A stretch of DNA of 64,000 bases. Source: Sparassis latifolia (taxonomy: Eukaryota > Basidiomycota > Agaricomycetes > Polyporales > Sparassidaceae). Numbering within the stretch: the first letter of the stretch is position 1; each line of letters starts with the position of its first letter. The position numbers and the translations under genes were made by a program. Of this stretch, positions 35,520 to 47,023 are shown in pieces. The notes below the pieces were generated by a model, which saw only the letters and a list, made by a program, of their open reading frames with translations, searched no databases and was not told the DNA's origin. The stretch lies in contig CM031555.1 in assembly GCA_018466975.1 (NCBI GenBank), positions 558,001 to 622,000 of the forward strand. Direction: 5' to 3'.

Positions 35520-35914
35520 GGTCGTTGTATTCTTTCTGTTCTGCGCTGAACATGTCCCGTCGTCACCTCTTCCTGTTTTCTTGCTTCGTCTATCGTTTTG
35601 TCGTACGCAATGATATGTACGCCTACCAAGAAAATAGCGTTGTGCTGACCCCGCTGGATCGCGGGGGTCAGGCATTGTAGAGATCATTTGTTTGAACGAC
35701 TAGTCGGCGAGACTGCAACGAGAGTCAACGAGATCCCTCTAGGCCGAATTGGCGGGCAGATGTGCGCACGGGGGAACCCGTGCCGCGCGTTGCCGGAAGT
35801 GGGTGTAGGCGCACGACGACGCTGGCGGTCTTTTCGCGTCTTTCCTCAGGGTTATCCAGTACCCATATTTTCCTTCCCTCTCCTTGGCCCTTCTCCACTT
35901 CTCTGCTTTTCCTC
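35520..35914. other. Intergenic region, zinc-knuckle gene to COX IV
   Basis: About 395 bases. The left part is the 3' UTR with the stem-loop described separately. The right part is the COX IV promoter with a pyrimidine-rich leader (about 35860-35914). No gene here. Confidence 0.45.
35645..35671. other. GC-rich stem-loop downstream of the zinc-knuckle gene
   Basis: CTGACCCCGC (35645-35654) pairs with GCGGGGGTCAG (35661-35671), leaving a six-base loop and one bulged G. It lies about 130 bases after the predicted stop, so it is probably in the 3' UTR. It may be a terminator or RNA-stability element; function unknown. Confidence 0.5.
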
Positions 35915-36641
35915 ATGCAAGCTCTGCGTCTGGCGCATCCTCGAGCTGCTCTCCGCCGCCCTCTCGTCCGCACCCTCGCGGCGACCGCAGGTTCCCCGCC
36001 TGCAGGCGCAGCCTCCTCGTCACAAGCGGTCGTTCCCTTGTCCAACGTGGAGGCCCAGTGGGAGCGCCTCTCCTCAGACGAGCAGCTCGTCATCCACCAG
36101 CAGCTCGAGGAGATCCAGAAGAAGGACTGGAAGACCCTCTCCATCGACGAGAAGAAGGCCGGTGCGTATCTCCGCGCGTCATTTTCGCGCTGGCCCCTCT
36201 GCGCGCAACAAAAAGGTGCTGACCGCGCGCGGTGGCGTGATCTGCAGCGTACTACGTCGCGTTCGGTCCCCATGGGCCCCGCACGCCCGTTAGCCCGCCT
36301 GGCGAGAGCCTGAAGGTCTTCCTGTACACCATGGCTGGCATTGCCACTAGCGGGGCTCTGTTCTACGCCACGAAAGCGCTTGGTACGTGCCCTCAGCGCG
36401 GTTTGCTGCGAGTGTGGTCTGACTGCTGCTTCTCTCCCCAGCCGCGCCGCCGCCAAAGACCATCACGAAGGAGTGGGAGGAGGCGATGAACCAGCGCGCG
36501 ATCGAGCAGAAAATGAACCCGATTACTGGTCAGTGCTTCACCATACATACAACAGTTCCTCGGGATATAACTGATTGTTCCTTGTGTTCAGGTATCACAT
36601 CGGAGGGTTACAAGGGACCTACGTTCGTTCAGCACAAGTAG
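35915..36641 (+). CDS. Cytochrome c oxidase subunit IV (Cox5/COX4-type), mitochondrial
   Basis: Nuclear-encoded subunit of respiratory complex IV in the inner mitochondrial membrane. Four exons, about 165 residues. The N-terminus (MQALRLAHPRAALRRPLVRT) is an Arg-rich, acid-free amphipathic presequence. Then come VEAQWERLSSDEQ, the kinase-like helical block ending KKDWKTLSIDEKKAAYYVAF, PHGPRTPVSPPGES, the single membrane helix (FLYTMAGIATSGALFYATKA) and a matrix/intermembrane tail, KTITKEWEEAMNQRA, ending SEGYKGPTFVQHK. The layout is that of fungal Cox5. Introns split K-A/A-Y, L-A/A-P and T-G/I-T. Confidence 0.93.
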
Positions 36642-37040
36642 AAGCGCTGCCTGTTGTGCACGTTACCGGCAGCGCCGGGACAGTGGGGCCCTCCCCGCGT
36701 CCTGGGCGATGGGTGCTTCCATCGCCTTGTCGAACGGAATGTACCCAGCAAACAATAATCGTATGCTTTTTCAACCTCGTTGCCTCGCCCAACTTGAGGT
36801 GTAATTGCAATCAATGGTTGTATTCCAACTCTGAGCTGCGACCGGTGTACAATAACGAGTATGAAATACTGAATGTCAGTGCTGGATTTCAGTCTGTTGA
36901 ATTTGCGTTTGCTGGTTCTTCGACAACGATCTCACACATACGTCATCTCGCTGGTGACACTAAAGAGAAGCACGGATTGGAAAGAGTACGTTGATCCGTC
37001 AGCGAGTATAGTTGAACGAGAACCTCGATATATAGCGGAT
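36642..37040. other. Convergent intergenic region
   Basis: About 400 bases between the COX IV and Rpn8 stop codons. AT-rich near 36840-36920; likely overlapping 3' UTRs. No gene seen. Confidence 0.5.
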
Positions 37041-38270
37041 CTACAAACCCTTTTCGTCCGATCCGTTAGTGTTCGACTCTTTTCCCTTATCCTTCGCGTT
37101 GTTCTCCTTCTGCTCACCCTTCTTGTCCTTCTTCTCCTGCTGCTTTTCATCGACACCCTTCGTCTCCTCCATCTCCGCCCTCCCAATCGTCGCCTTGTTA
37201 TCTACCAACGCATGCAGCGCGATCACCGCCCGCAACAGACTGCTCAGATACACCACCAGCAGCTCGTCGTTTGTGCTCGTCGCGAAGCTTTGTGTGAGCT
37301 CCGCGCTGTTGAGGTCAGGGAGGAGGTTCAGCGCGTCCTGCAGGTTGTACACAATTTGGTGATTAACGGGCATTTTACCCGCCACGACGTCGGTCAGATA
37401 TTTTTGGATGTCGGACAACCGAGATTGCAGGCCGCGTAGCGAAGCGAGCTGCTCTGAGACTCGTGTCGCGAGGGTGGTTGTAGTCGAGTCCTTGATATCG
37501 CGCAGGAGGTGCTCTACACCGATCTCTTCTGACTCTTCCGCTTCGATGGCTGAAGGTACGTGCAGGAACGTCTTTCGTGTTTCTGTACCATCCTATAAAA
37601 TGTCTAAGCATTCGTACAAAGCAGAAGAGAATTATGAACTCACGTCCTTGATCTCCTCGACCGCAAAATATGCGTCCGTTGGGATGCCGACTGTTTGTGG
37701 TCGCACATCGACAATGACCATCACTGGCCGTGCAATATACCGCTTCAGAAGATCATTAATCTCCTGGTCCGACGCCCGCAGCTTGGGCCCTGTGTGATAC
37801 CACCCAATCATCCGCTCGCGCGCTAGAAGGGTGCAGGGGGCACGCGTCAGCATGACGGGGCACACCGTGGGGCACGATGCACGGACCGTTGACCTTCTTG
37901 AACATCTCCCACATGCCCTCGATGTAGTTGTGGTCCAGGAACCACGTCTTGCTGTCCTTCTCGTCCTCCTCGAACGGGATACCGAACGAGTTGGCAACGT
38001 TGATCGTCTTGCCGTTGTCCTGCCCGAGCAGGATGCCGATCACGCGCTTGTTTGAAGTGCGCGAGATCGAGCGGGCGTGGTGGTCAGTCACGGAGAGGAG
38101 GACGAGGGGGTGGACAACTGGGCCGCTGTTAGCTGGGACGGCGAGCTTAGGTGGAGTGTCACATACCGACGGTGGTTCCAGACAACGCTGTTAGCTTGTG
38201 AGACGAGTGAGCACTCGTAAAAAAAGCAAAATGGTTTTCCACTCACCTGTTCTGTTGTTGTGGCGACCAT
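37041..38270 (-). CDS. RPN8: 26S proteasome regulatory subunit Rpn8 (PSMD7)
   Basis: Lid subunit of the 19S proteasome cap; it pairs with the Rpn11 deubiquitinase but is itself inactive. Six exons, about 340 residues. The N-terminus, assembled over two short introns, is [20 protein letters not shown], then [14 protein letters not shown]. The MPN domain has [33 protein letters not shown] (the H-x-G lacks the full JAMM metal set, as expected for Rpn8) and [20 protein letters not shown]. The C-terminal half has [39 protein letters not shown] and a Lys/Glu-rich tail ending NGSDEKGL, typical of Rpn8. Divergent from fibrillarin. Confidence 0.95.
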
Positions 38271-38861
38271 AGCGGTGAGCTGAGTGGGGAGAAGTGAGTA
38301 CGGGAGCGGAGTGAAGGACAGTGGCTGAGCGTCGTTTGGATACAAGACGCGTACGCGTTCTCACTGTTTGCACGTGTTGTCCAACGCCTTCTACAAAGTT
38401 CCCTTTTTGGGGAGACTACGAACAAGAAATTGACGACGACAGTGTATAGGTCCATTGGCATCTGCGACAAAAACCAGCCACATCTCGCGCGCAATTACAA
38501 GATGACTCGCGGGTGGTTATGCTGCAATTGAACTTTATCCCACCCCGCCCATCGGATTACCCAAATATTGACTGTCACAGATACGGGTGATAACGCATCT
38601 GCAGGCTGTCACTCACGAGAAACACGAAAGTTCCTAGTGAATTCCTCAAGTTTATATAAGATCTCGGCCCTTGGTCTTTGGAGGTGCTCTCTAAAATGTT
38701 GCGTTCTAGTAGATCTGGCGGGGATCTGCCGCATTTGTACTTATTTACCGTAGATATATGCGATCCTTGCCTGTTTTGGAACACTCATCCTAGGCCTCCG
38801 CAAAATTTCTGCACCCGCTGCAAAACCCGTTCAAAGAACAGACGTGTAGCAGCAAAGTTCA
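38271..38861. promoter_or_regulatory. Divergent promoter, Rpn8 / fibrillarin
   Basis: About 590 bases between the two start codons. No open frame reads as protein. A TATATAAG-like element at about 38652-38659 lies some 200 bases upstream of the fibrillarin ATG and could serve it. Confidence 0.4.
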
Positions 38862-40075
38862 ATGGCATTTGGTATGCTTTATTCCGTTCGTTGATGTTAC
38901 TTTTTGACCGTGCTCAATAATCTCCATTACAGGTGCATCAGGTGGTCGTGGAGGATTTGGTGGTGGGCGCGGTGGTCGCGGTGGAGGTGGACGCGGTGCC
39001 CCACGAGGTGGTGGATTTGGTGGTCGGGGAGGTGGAAGAGGTGACCAATATTTTTCAGTGAGACAGGAGTTGCAACTGATCGATTTTCAGGCGGATTTGG
39101 TGGTGGTGTACGAGGTGGGGGTATTGCGAAGCGTGGGGGAGATAGAGGGCGAGGGGGCGGACGAGGTGGTCGTGGGGGTGGGCGGGGCGGTGCTAGGGGC
39201 GGAGCGAACATCGTCCTCGAGCCCCACCGACATGCCGGTGTCTTTATCGCGAAGGGCAAGGACAGCATGCTGGTGACGAAGAACCTGGTCCCGGGCGAGG
39301 CGGTCTACGGCGAGAAGCGGATATCTATCGACGGCGGCGTTGACGGTACCAAGGTTGAGTACCGCGTGTGGAACCCCTTCCGGAGCAAGCTCGCAGCCGG
39401 CGTATTGAACGGGATGGACGAGATTTATATTGCGCCTGGCTCGAAGGTACTGTATCTTGGCGCTGCCAGTGGAACGAGTGTCAGTCACGTAGCGGATATC
39501 GTGGGACCGGTGAGTGTGATGCCCTTTGCTTTGCGTCACCGATACTCATTAGAGCAACAGGAAGGTGTCGTGTATGCTGTAGAATTTTCTCTGCGGTCAG
39601 GTCGTGACCTTATAAATATGGCAAAAAAGCGAACAAATGTTATCCGTGAGTCCTCTGTCAATATAGTGCTTAATATTTTCGTCTTGACATCTACCTCAAT
39701 TCAGCCATCATCGAAGATGCACGGACACCACAAAAATACCGCATGCTACTTTCGACGGTTGATGTCATCTTTGCCGACGTCGCGCAGCCTGATCAGGCTC
39801 GTATCGTTGCCCTCAATGCTGATTACTTCCTCAAGAACGGCGGTTACGTCGTCATCTCCGTCAAGGCCAGTTGTATCGATTCAACTGCTCCGCCATCAGT
39901 AGTGTTTACGCGGGAGGTGCAATTTCTGCGAGAAAACAAGTTCAAGCCCCTAGCGCAGGTTACCTTGGAGCCGTACGAGCGTGACCACGCGATGGTTACT
40001 GGTACGTGCATTTTACGCTGTCCCGTTGCGCATGATCTGAGAAGTTATCAAGCCCAGTACCGACGGTTCCAGTAG
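38862..40075 (+). CDS. NOP1: Fibrillarin (Nop1), box C/D snoRNP methyltransferase
   Basis: Nucleolar 2'-O-methyltransferase guided by box C/D snoRNAs; modifies rRNA and histone H2A glutamine. The first exon is 10 nt (ATGGCATTTG). Joined to the exon at 38933 it starts [20 protein letters not shown], opening a Gly/Arg-rich (GAR) domain that a second intron (near 39042-39090) interrupts. The catalytic part reads [60 protein letters not shown] (SAM site), VYAVEFS, and [12 protein letters not shown]. The 3' end is less sure: reading straight through ends [10 protein letters not shown] at 40075, while a GTACGT donor at 40002 would shift to a frame with no nearby stop, so I prefer no splice. Confidence 0.93.
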
Positions 40076-40437
40076 TACTCTTGGTTTCTGCTTCTTTTGT
40101 ATCGTCCTCCGCACTGTCAGTCGTGTGCACGTCTTTTTGTACTATGCTGTATCTATCTCCGAAAAGTATCATGCTTTGGTGTTGTTTCTATGTTGTTTAC
40201 TGCATCTTCCACGTACTGCGGAAGCATATATGACGACGTGGCAATCTTGAACGTGACCAGGGCCTGAGGAACGCACTGCGGGACCGAGTGTATTTTAGAG
40301 ATTAACCGCACACAGCTCATCCGTCTATCCGCAGCTACAAAGGACTCGTAACGGTAGGTCAGTTTTGTGATCAACACAAGTTCACTGTCAACCGCACTTG
40401 GTGGCTCGATCAAACGTCAGCTCGAGCCGAACAGCCT
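40076..40437. other. Intergenic region, fibrillarin to PMT2
   Basis: About 360 bases with the fibrillarin 3' UTR and the mannosyltransferase promoter. No gene or repeat seen. Confidence 0.45.
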
Positions 40438-43400
40438 ATGAGGCCTGCTGAAGTCACTCTCGACCTTGGTGCACCGCCAGACTACTCCCCCCGCACTTCA
40501 TCTGACTTCGAAGAGGTCCAGTACCCCTTGCTTGACGACACTCCCTGGCCCAAGTCTGCTCGCAGGGAGGAGGAGCTACCGCTGCACTACATGACGGAGG
40601 AGAAGACCCGTCGGAGGGTCCCCCGCCTTCTCGTTGAGGTACCCAGCTATGGGGGACAGGACGAGGACACGGGAATGGGGTATGAGATGTACGACGACGA
40701 GGGCAAGGATGTATACTCCAAAATGAAGATGAAGAGCCCACTTGGCAGCGGTCGTTTGAGACGACCACCTCCAACTCCTCCAACAAACATTGTACGAAGT
40801 CTTTGCTGTCAGGTCAGCCCCATCGAGCTCACGTATCCTTTATAGCTCGAGTTCTTCCAACAAAACATTGAACACATTCCGCCCATCGTCTACACACTCC
40901 TTTCCTGCTGGACGCGTTTCCACAAAATAGGCAAATCCAACGTCGTCATCTGGGACGAAGCCCACTTCGGCAAGTTTGGCTCCTTCTACCTAAAGCGCCA
41001 GTTCTACTTCGATGTGCACCCGCCGCTGGGCAAGATGCTGGTCGGCTTGGCTGGCCTGCTGTCGGGCTATGACGGGACCTTCGACTTCCAGAGCGGGGGG
41101 GCGTACCCCGAGCATGTGCCGTATGTAGCCATGCGTGTTATCATGGCGATCTTCGGTGTCGCGATGGTCCCGCTCGGATGGTACACGGCGGTCGAGCTGG
41201 GCATGAGCTGGAGGGCATGTCACCTAGTTGCCTTGATGGTGCTGCTCGGTATGTTATTACCCGCATAATTCACGTTTGCGCGTGCCTTACATCCGATCCC
41301 AGACGTTGCGTGGTTGTGCATCTCGCGTTTCATTTTGTTGGACTCCATGCTCCTCTGCTTCACATTCACTACGGTCTTCTGTCTCTCGAAATTCCACAAC
41401 CAGCAATACCGGTACGTGCCCTCATTTATGGCAAGGGCTCTTTCTTAAATTAGCCTTCTACAGTTCATTCTCGTTTGACTGGTGGTTATGGCTAGCCTTG
41501 ACTGGCGTTTCCATTGGTTGCGTAACAAGGTGATGATCAGAATGTCGTTAACGCTTATTTACCTACCGACCATTTCATCGTAGTATCAAGTGGGTCGGAC
41601 TATTTGTGACAGCCTTAGTGGGTCTGTACACTATCGAGGACCTATGGGATAAATTCGGCGACCTGAGGATGTCCGCGGTACGTATGACACCCATCACCTC
41701 CGCTTTCGTCGCTCATGCCGCCGTAGCGCGATCAAGCCAGGCACTGGGGAGCACGAATAGCCTGCCTCATTGTGCTGCCTATCACGCTCTACATGTTCTT
41801 CATCAAGTTGCACTTCATGATCCTGAACCATTCCGGACCAGACGATGCGAAGATGAGCTCCCTGTTCCAGGCGAATCTTGTCGGCAATAGCTTCGCTGAG
41901 AACCCACTAGGTTAGCCATACTCCGGTGAGAGCGTGTCTTATGTATTGATGTTGTCTGTGGTCACAGAAATAGCGTACGGTTCCAAAGTGACACTGAAGA
42001 ACATGGGCTGGGGCGGCGGTCTGCTTCACTCTCATGTCCAGGTATACCCCGTTGGTTCAGAACAACAGCAGGTTACATGCTACCACTACAAGGACGACAA
42101 CAACGACTGGGTCATTCATCCCCGATGGGACGAGCCAGAGTACGACCCGAATAGTGCTCTCAATTTCCTGAGGGATGGCGCCGTCATCCGGCTGAACCAC
42201 GCATCCACGACTCGTAATCTTCACTCTCACCCCGTACCCGCCCCGATTTCCAAGCTGAACAACGAGGTTTCGTGCTACGGCAATAGCACCGTCGGCGATA
42301 TTCACGACTATTGGGTGGTGGAGGTTGTTGATGACATAAACCGCGGCAGCAAGGCCCACGTAGATATTATTCACTCGTTGACGACGCGTTTACGGTTTCG
42401 CCACCTGAACACCGGATGTTACCTGCGCGCGGACAACAGCATCCTGCCGCAGTGGGGTTTCAAGCAGGTGGAAGTCAGCTGCACCAAAGAGAACGATGTC
42501 AAGGACACGCATACCTACTGGAATGTAGAGGGACATTGGAACGACCGCCGTGCATATCCGCATTTCTAGTGTTACGTTATCCTGATACTCATGAATCCTT
42601 TCCACAGTGCCGCCTGGCGATCACAAGATGTATCGTACATCGTTCCTCCGCGACTTCTGGCACCTTAACGTGGTGATGATGACGTCGAACAACGCCCTCG
42701 TCCCTGATCCCGATAAAGAGGATATCCTCGCATCTAAGCCACTCGACTGGCCTTTCCTCCGCCTCGGCCTGCGCATGTGCGGATGGGGCGACAACCAGAC
42801 GAAGTATTACCTGCTGGGCACGCCCATCATTTGGTGGGGTGGCACCATCAGCTTGGGTGCCGGCCTCCTCGCCTTCGGAGTATATATTCTTCGCATGCAG
42901 CGCAAGTTCGTTGATATGGAGCCTCGTCAGTCTTATTGGTCGATCTTCGCGAATAGCAGTGTATTGACACCATTCTGCAGGGGAGTGGGATCACTTCCTT
43001 TATGTGGGCAAGGTAGCGTTCGTCGGCTGGTTCTTGCATTTCTGTGAGTGGACCATACAATGATGGGTTTTACTGGGGTAACTAACGCGTATTATATCAC
43101 AGTCCCATTCTTGATCATGGGCAGAGTGACATACGTGCACCATTATGTAGGTGCCATTCACCCGCATCGACGGGATTGGATGCTTACCCAACTTCACAGC
43201 TCCCCACATTGTACTTCTCGGTGCTGATGCTCGCGCATCTCATCGACCACTTCATCTTCACCTCGCGGCGCCTGTCCGAGAGGACGAAGTGGATTACGTT
43301 CGGGTTCTGCGTGTCCGCGATCGTGTTCACATTTTGGTGGTTCAAGGGCGTAGCCTTCGGTATCGATGGTCCCGTCAAGGAGCACTGGGGTTTGCAGTGG

Positions 43401-43479
43401 CGTTCGGTATGTCCCACTTTCACTATATTATCGAACTGTCTCTGATACCACATAGTCTTGGAACATCTATGACCCGTAG
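40438..43479 (+). CDS. Dolichyl-phosphate-mannose protein O-mannosyltransferase, PMT2 family
   Basis: ER membrane enzyme that transfers mannose from dolichyl-P-mannose to Ser/Thr of secretory proteins; PMT2-type members usually pair with PMT1-type ones. About 12 exons, about 790 residues. After a cytosolic N-terminus (MRPAEVTLDLGAPPDYSPRT) come WDEAHFGKFGSFYLKRQFYF and DVHPPLGKMLVGLAG, the PMT signature with the catalytic D-E pair. Then RFILLDSMLLCFT, WWLWLALTGVSIGC, and the luminal MIR-containing loop: GGGLLHSHVQVYP, NLHSHPVPAPISK, WGFKQVEVSC. The distal helices include NNALVPDPDK, LRMCGWGDNQTKYYLLGTP, FLIMGRVTYVHHYLPTLYFS and FWWFKGVAFG. The last splice (GTATGT to CACATAG) gives the end SWNIYDP. 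Order and wording fit PMT2 rather than PMT1 or PMT4. Confidence 0.95.
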
Positions 43480-43718
43480 TGCCTTCAGTATTCTCCTCTC
43501 GGATTGGCGGACGTTGACATGTGCATAGTACCTTTTGAATATAACTTAATCCATTTGTTATCCTCCTCCGGATGAGAGCTGCGTGGTATGAACACCCTAC
43601 AGAACGTGAGACTGAGTACGAAGTAAGAACCTGCCCATCTATAAGTGCTTGGCTATTTTCCTGATCATCGAAGGGACATAACTAGGGTATACAGCCATTA
43701 ACGGTACTCTCAACGGGA

Positions 43719-46601
43719 CTATGTCCGTGCTGGGCCCCAACCGCCGACCCTCCTGTAGAACAACAGATATGCACACCTATCGTCGCGGTCCATGCCGTTG
43801 AAGACGTCTTCCGGACGGACGTCGGATACGAGCTCGTCGTCGATGCGTATCCAAGCTTGACGTGGCCTGTCGCTCAGGTCACGGTTCGGATGCAGAACGT
43901 CCAGCGTGTAGTGGCCCCCGTGTGCCGATTGGCCATGGTGATACAGTACTGCGAAGAATGTCAGCCGAAAGTGTGACGCGCATGGCAAGAGACTCACCTC
44001 CGAATAGCTGATATTTGATGGGATGCGTCGTCCGTCGGGTAGGCGCAATGAGATCTGGGACAATGTGAGCGACATGACAGCAGACCACAGCTGCGGTTAC
44101 AAACCTGGTCCGATCTCTAAGTCGGGACCAAATGCTACTTGCTTCCCGATTTTGACGACGTCGCCGACGTTAGTGTCATAATGGAATCTCTTGAGATGCA
44201 AGATCAGAACCGGGGGTAGGGACTCGATGAGGGCTTGTTGGCTGGCATCGATGACGACGCCGGGCCTCGTTGGAGAAGAGATCTGTACAGCTTGTGGATG
44301 CGAGATATGCTGCAGCGCATCCGTGATCGAGTTTACTTGATCCCGCTGCATGACGCTGTGAGCTGGATGAAGAGCTAATCGCGGTGTCACAGACCTGAAT
44401 ATCAAGTCGCAATGACCGCCAGTCCTCAACAATGACCGAGTCTCTCTGATGAGGAGCTCTGAGGGTAGATCGGAATTTGCCACCGAATATGCGAGTTATG
44501 GGTGAGTCTGTTGACTTGATCTAGGGAACGTGACATATCAGCTTGTCAAACTCGCTGAGAGTGCACACGAACTTACCGTTCGCGTGGAAACTAATTTGTT
44601 CCGCTTGCCCACTTCATACCAGCCATCGTCATGCGGCGGCCCACCCTCGTGTTCTTCGGTGGCTCTTGCCTTAGAGGATGGTGGAGCAGCGAGTGAGAGC
44701 AGCTCCTCCTCGAGGGTGTCGAGGAAGAAGCCCAAAAACTCTTCGGCGTCTTCTTGATGACCAGTCTAATAAATACAAGTGCATAAGCAACTACCGCACA
44801 CGAGGAACTGCAGGGCAACACTTACGATCATACTCGAGAACCGCTTCTTCTCCTTCATCGCATCATATACATACGACGGGATGAAGGACTCAGGCTCGTA
44901 AAAATCGTCGTCCTCCCGCTCCTTCCCCTTGCTAGAAGCATCTCCAACCGACGGCGGCGCGAACTCCTTCATAAACCGGATCGTCGCATCAAGTAACGGC
45001 GTCGCCTGTTTCTGCGACCCTGCAACAGGGCCTGGAAGGTACTTGCTGAGGTCTTTGAAGAGCTTGTGGAATGGCGGACAGTACACAAGCACTTGCAGTA
45101 CCGCGTTCGCGAAGCACATGTTGCCAGTATTGACGAGCCCACGTGGGGTTATTTTGAGCGGAATATTCGAGGCCGAAGGCAGGGAATTCAAGACGTTAAG
45201 CAGGTCGTTGCGGTGCGAATGCGCACCCGGCGCCGTCGGGGAGCTCGACGTGGAGCCAGCAGGGATAGAAAATCCGATGACGGAAGACACGGGAAGGCGA
45301 GACTTCGACGAAGACGCCGCGCTGTGACTGGACTGCAGTAAGGATGCCCATGACTTCGTGAGGGGAGCATGCTTTGCCGACGGTGCAGGTGCGGCAGGGG
45401 ACGCTGGCGGCGCTGCGTCAGCCGGAGCCTTCGCAGACGCTGTTTCCGACGTAGGAGTCGACACTGCTTCAGCCTGAACCATTTCAGAAGGTGCAGTTAC
45501 GACCTTGCTCTGAGGCTCAGCTGGGGTCAAGCTCTTCTCCACACCAGAAGGAGAAGCACCAGTAATAGAAACGGACGTGAGAGATGACAGCGGTGAGCCT
45601 GGCATGGGCGTGTCAGCCGGCGTGAGAGAAGCTGGAGTAGTCTCGGTAGCAGAAGACGAAGCGACGTGCGCAGGCTCCGGTGACTCCTCTGTTTCTTCGT
45701 GTGCAGCGGACGTAGTGCCCTCAAGCAGCGCGAGCTGTTGCAGCGGGAGCTTCAACGACCGTAGCTGTGGAGACACGGGAGGAGAAGGTAGGTCAACTGC
45801 GTCTCGGAGAATGTGCTCGGGTGGGTATGCTCGAGACGATATGATAATGCCAGGCGCACGAGAAGGATCCTGGGGTCGTCGGGACCACACTACCCAGCTC
45901 AAGGTGTCAGCCATTGGCTTGGGAGGTTCACTTTGCGATGACGACAAGCTTTCGCTGTCTACTTCAAATTGAACTGAGTCGAGTTGAGGAGACGACGGAG
46001 ATGGTCGTGGTGGCGATGAGACGCTCTGGCTAGTGTCAGCGGATGATGCTACTGGCTCCTGTACTGTCTGCTCGTCCTGCACTGCTTGAACCTTTTGGGT
46101 TTCTTGTACTGCCTGAGGCTGAGGCTGAGGCTGAGGAAGGAATACGGGAGGAGGCATGGATAGCTGTTTTGGTAAAGGTGACAAGGTCTCAGTAGACCAT
46201 GCAGGTGGATATGGTCCGTTCAATTGAGGGTATGGTGGCGAATATGGGACTTGAGATATATGCGGGGAATACTTTTGCGGGTGAGTGTATGGGATCTGGG
46301 GAGAGGTAGGTGGAGACTGCATAGGTGGCGGCGGCGGCGGCGGATGCATATGCGGCATAGCCTGGTAATGAGGATAGTTAGGCACACCACCTCTGTGCAA
46401 TTGATTGAATCTCCCTCGGCCAGTACCGTTCAACCTTGGGGATGCTGGCTGATGCATTGACGAGTGTCCGTTCATGGGCGGTACCTGGTACTGATAATAC
46501 GGTGCAGGACCGGGGGCATTATAGGGCAGTTGAGGAGGCGGTGGAGGATGGAAGTAGGACGAAGGCCCCGGGTGAGGGTACGGAGGATGCGGACTCGCCA
46601 T
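43719..46601 (-). CDS. Ubiquitin-specific protease, Ubp3/USP10-like
   Basis: Cysteine deubiquitinase. Six or more exons, about 830 residues. The first 400 residues are Pro/Gln/Tyr- and Ser-rich (MASPHPPYPHPGPSSYFHPP onward, with runs of Pro and QPQPQPQ) and probably disordered. The USP domain starts at ITPRGLVNTGNMCFANAVLQ with the catalytic Cys box, then LLDATIRFMKEFAPP, a splice to TGHQEDAEEFLGFFLDTLEE, VEDWRSLRLDIQ, PPVLILHLKRFHYDTNVGDV, and the His box HHGQSAHGGHYTLDVLHP, ending RCAYLLFYRRVGG. This order and the short domain match USP10/Ubp3, which with Bre5/G3BP acts on trafficking, ribophagy and stress granules. The 240-bp gap to PMT2 is convergent. Confidence 0.92.
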
Positions 46602-47023
46602 ATCTAAATGACAAACCCGTGAGGCCTTGCGACATTGTGGGCACTGCGTACAGTCATCATCACGGGGTAAGTACTCACTGAACGATGAGAATTTTTTTCG
46701 CCTGATGGGTGAAGGCTATTGGATGGTAAGCATAAGCTGAGAGATGAGCCTGTCCGTTATCGAGAGTTAGACAGAATGTGTATCTTCGAGATTCTAAAGT
46801 TCCGAGATGCAGGAGGCAGCGGCAGACGCTAAGGGCAGCAATGTACCAGGACTGATCAGAGAAACACTCAGAGCAATCAGGATTAATTCAGTAAATGCGG
46901 GGATCTTAAGGGTTCAAAGCACAGAGGATTTGGGAAACGTTGGCAGAGCAAGTCGTGGGACGGGACTCGGGAGGTTTGAGTTGTGGAACCTACAGAATAT
47001 CTAAGATCTAGACTCCCTCCCAA
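46602..47023. promoter_or_regulatory. Divergent promoter, deubiquitinase / coiled-coil gene
   Basis: About 420 bases. A 65-codon open frame at 46807-47004 (+) reads weakly and lies where leader sequence is expected, so it is not called. No clear factor sites. Confidence 0.4.

Noticed and set aside
46807..47004. 65-codon plus-strand frame upstream of the coiled-coil gene
   Set aside because: No splice or family support, and it lies in the expected promoter/leader.
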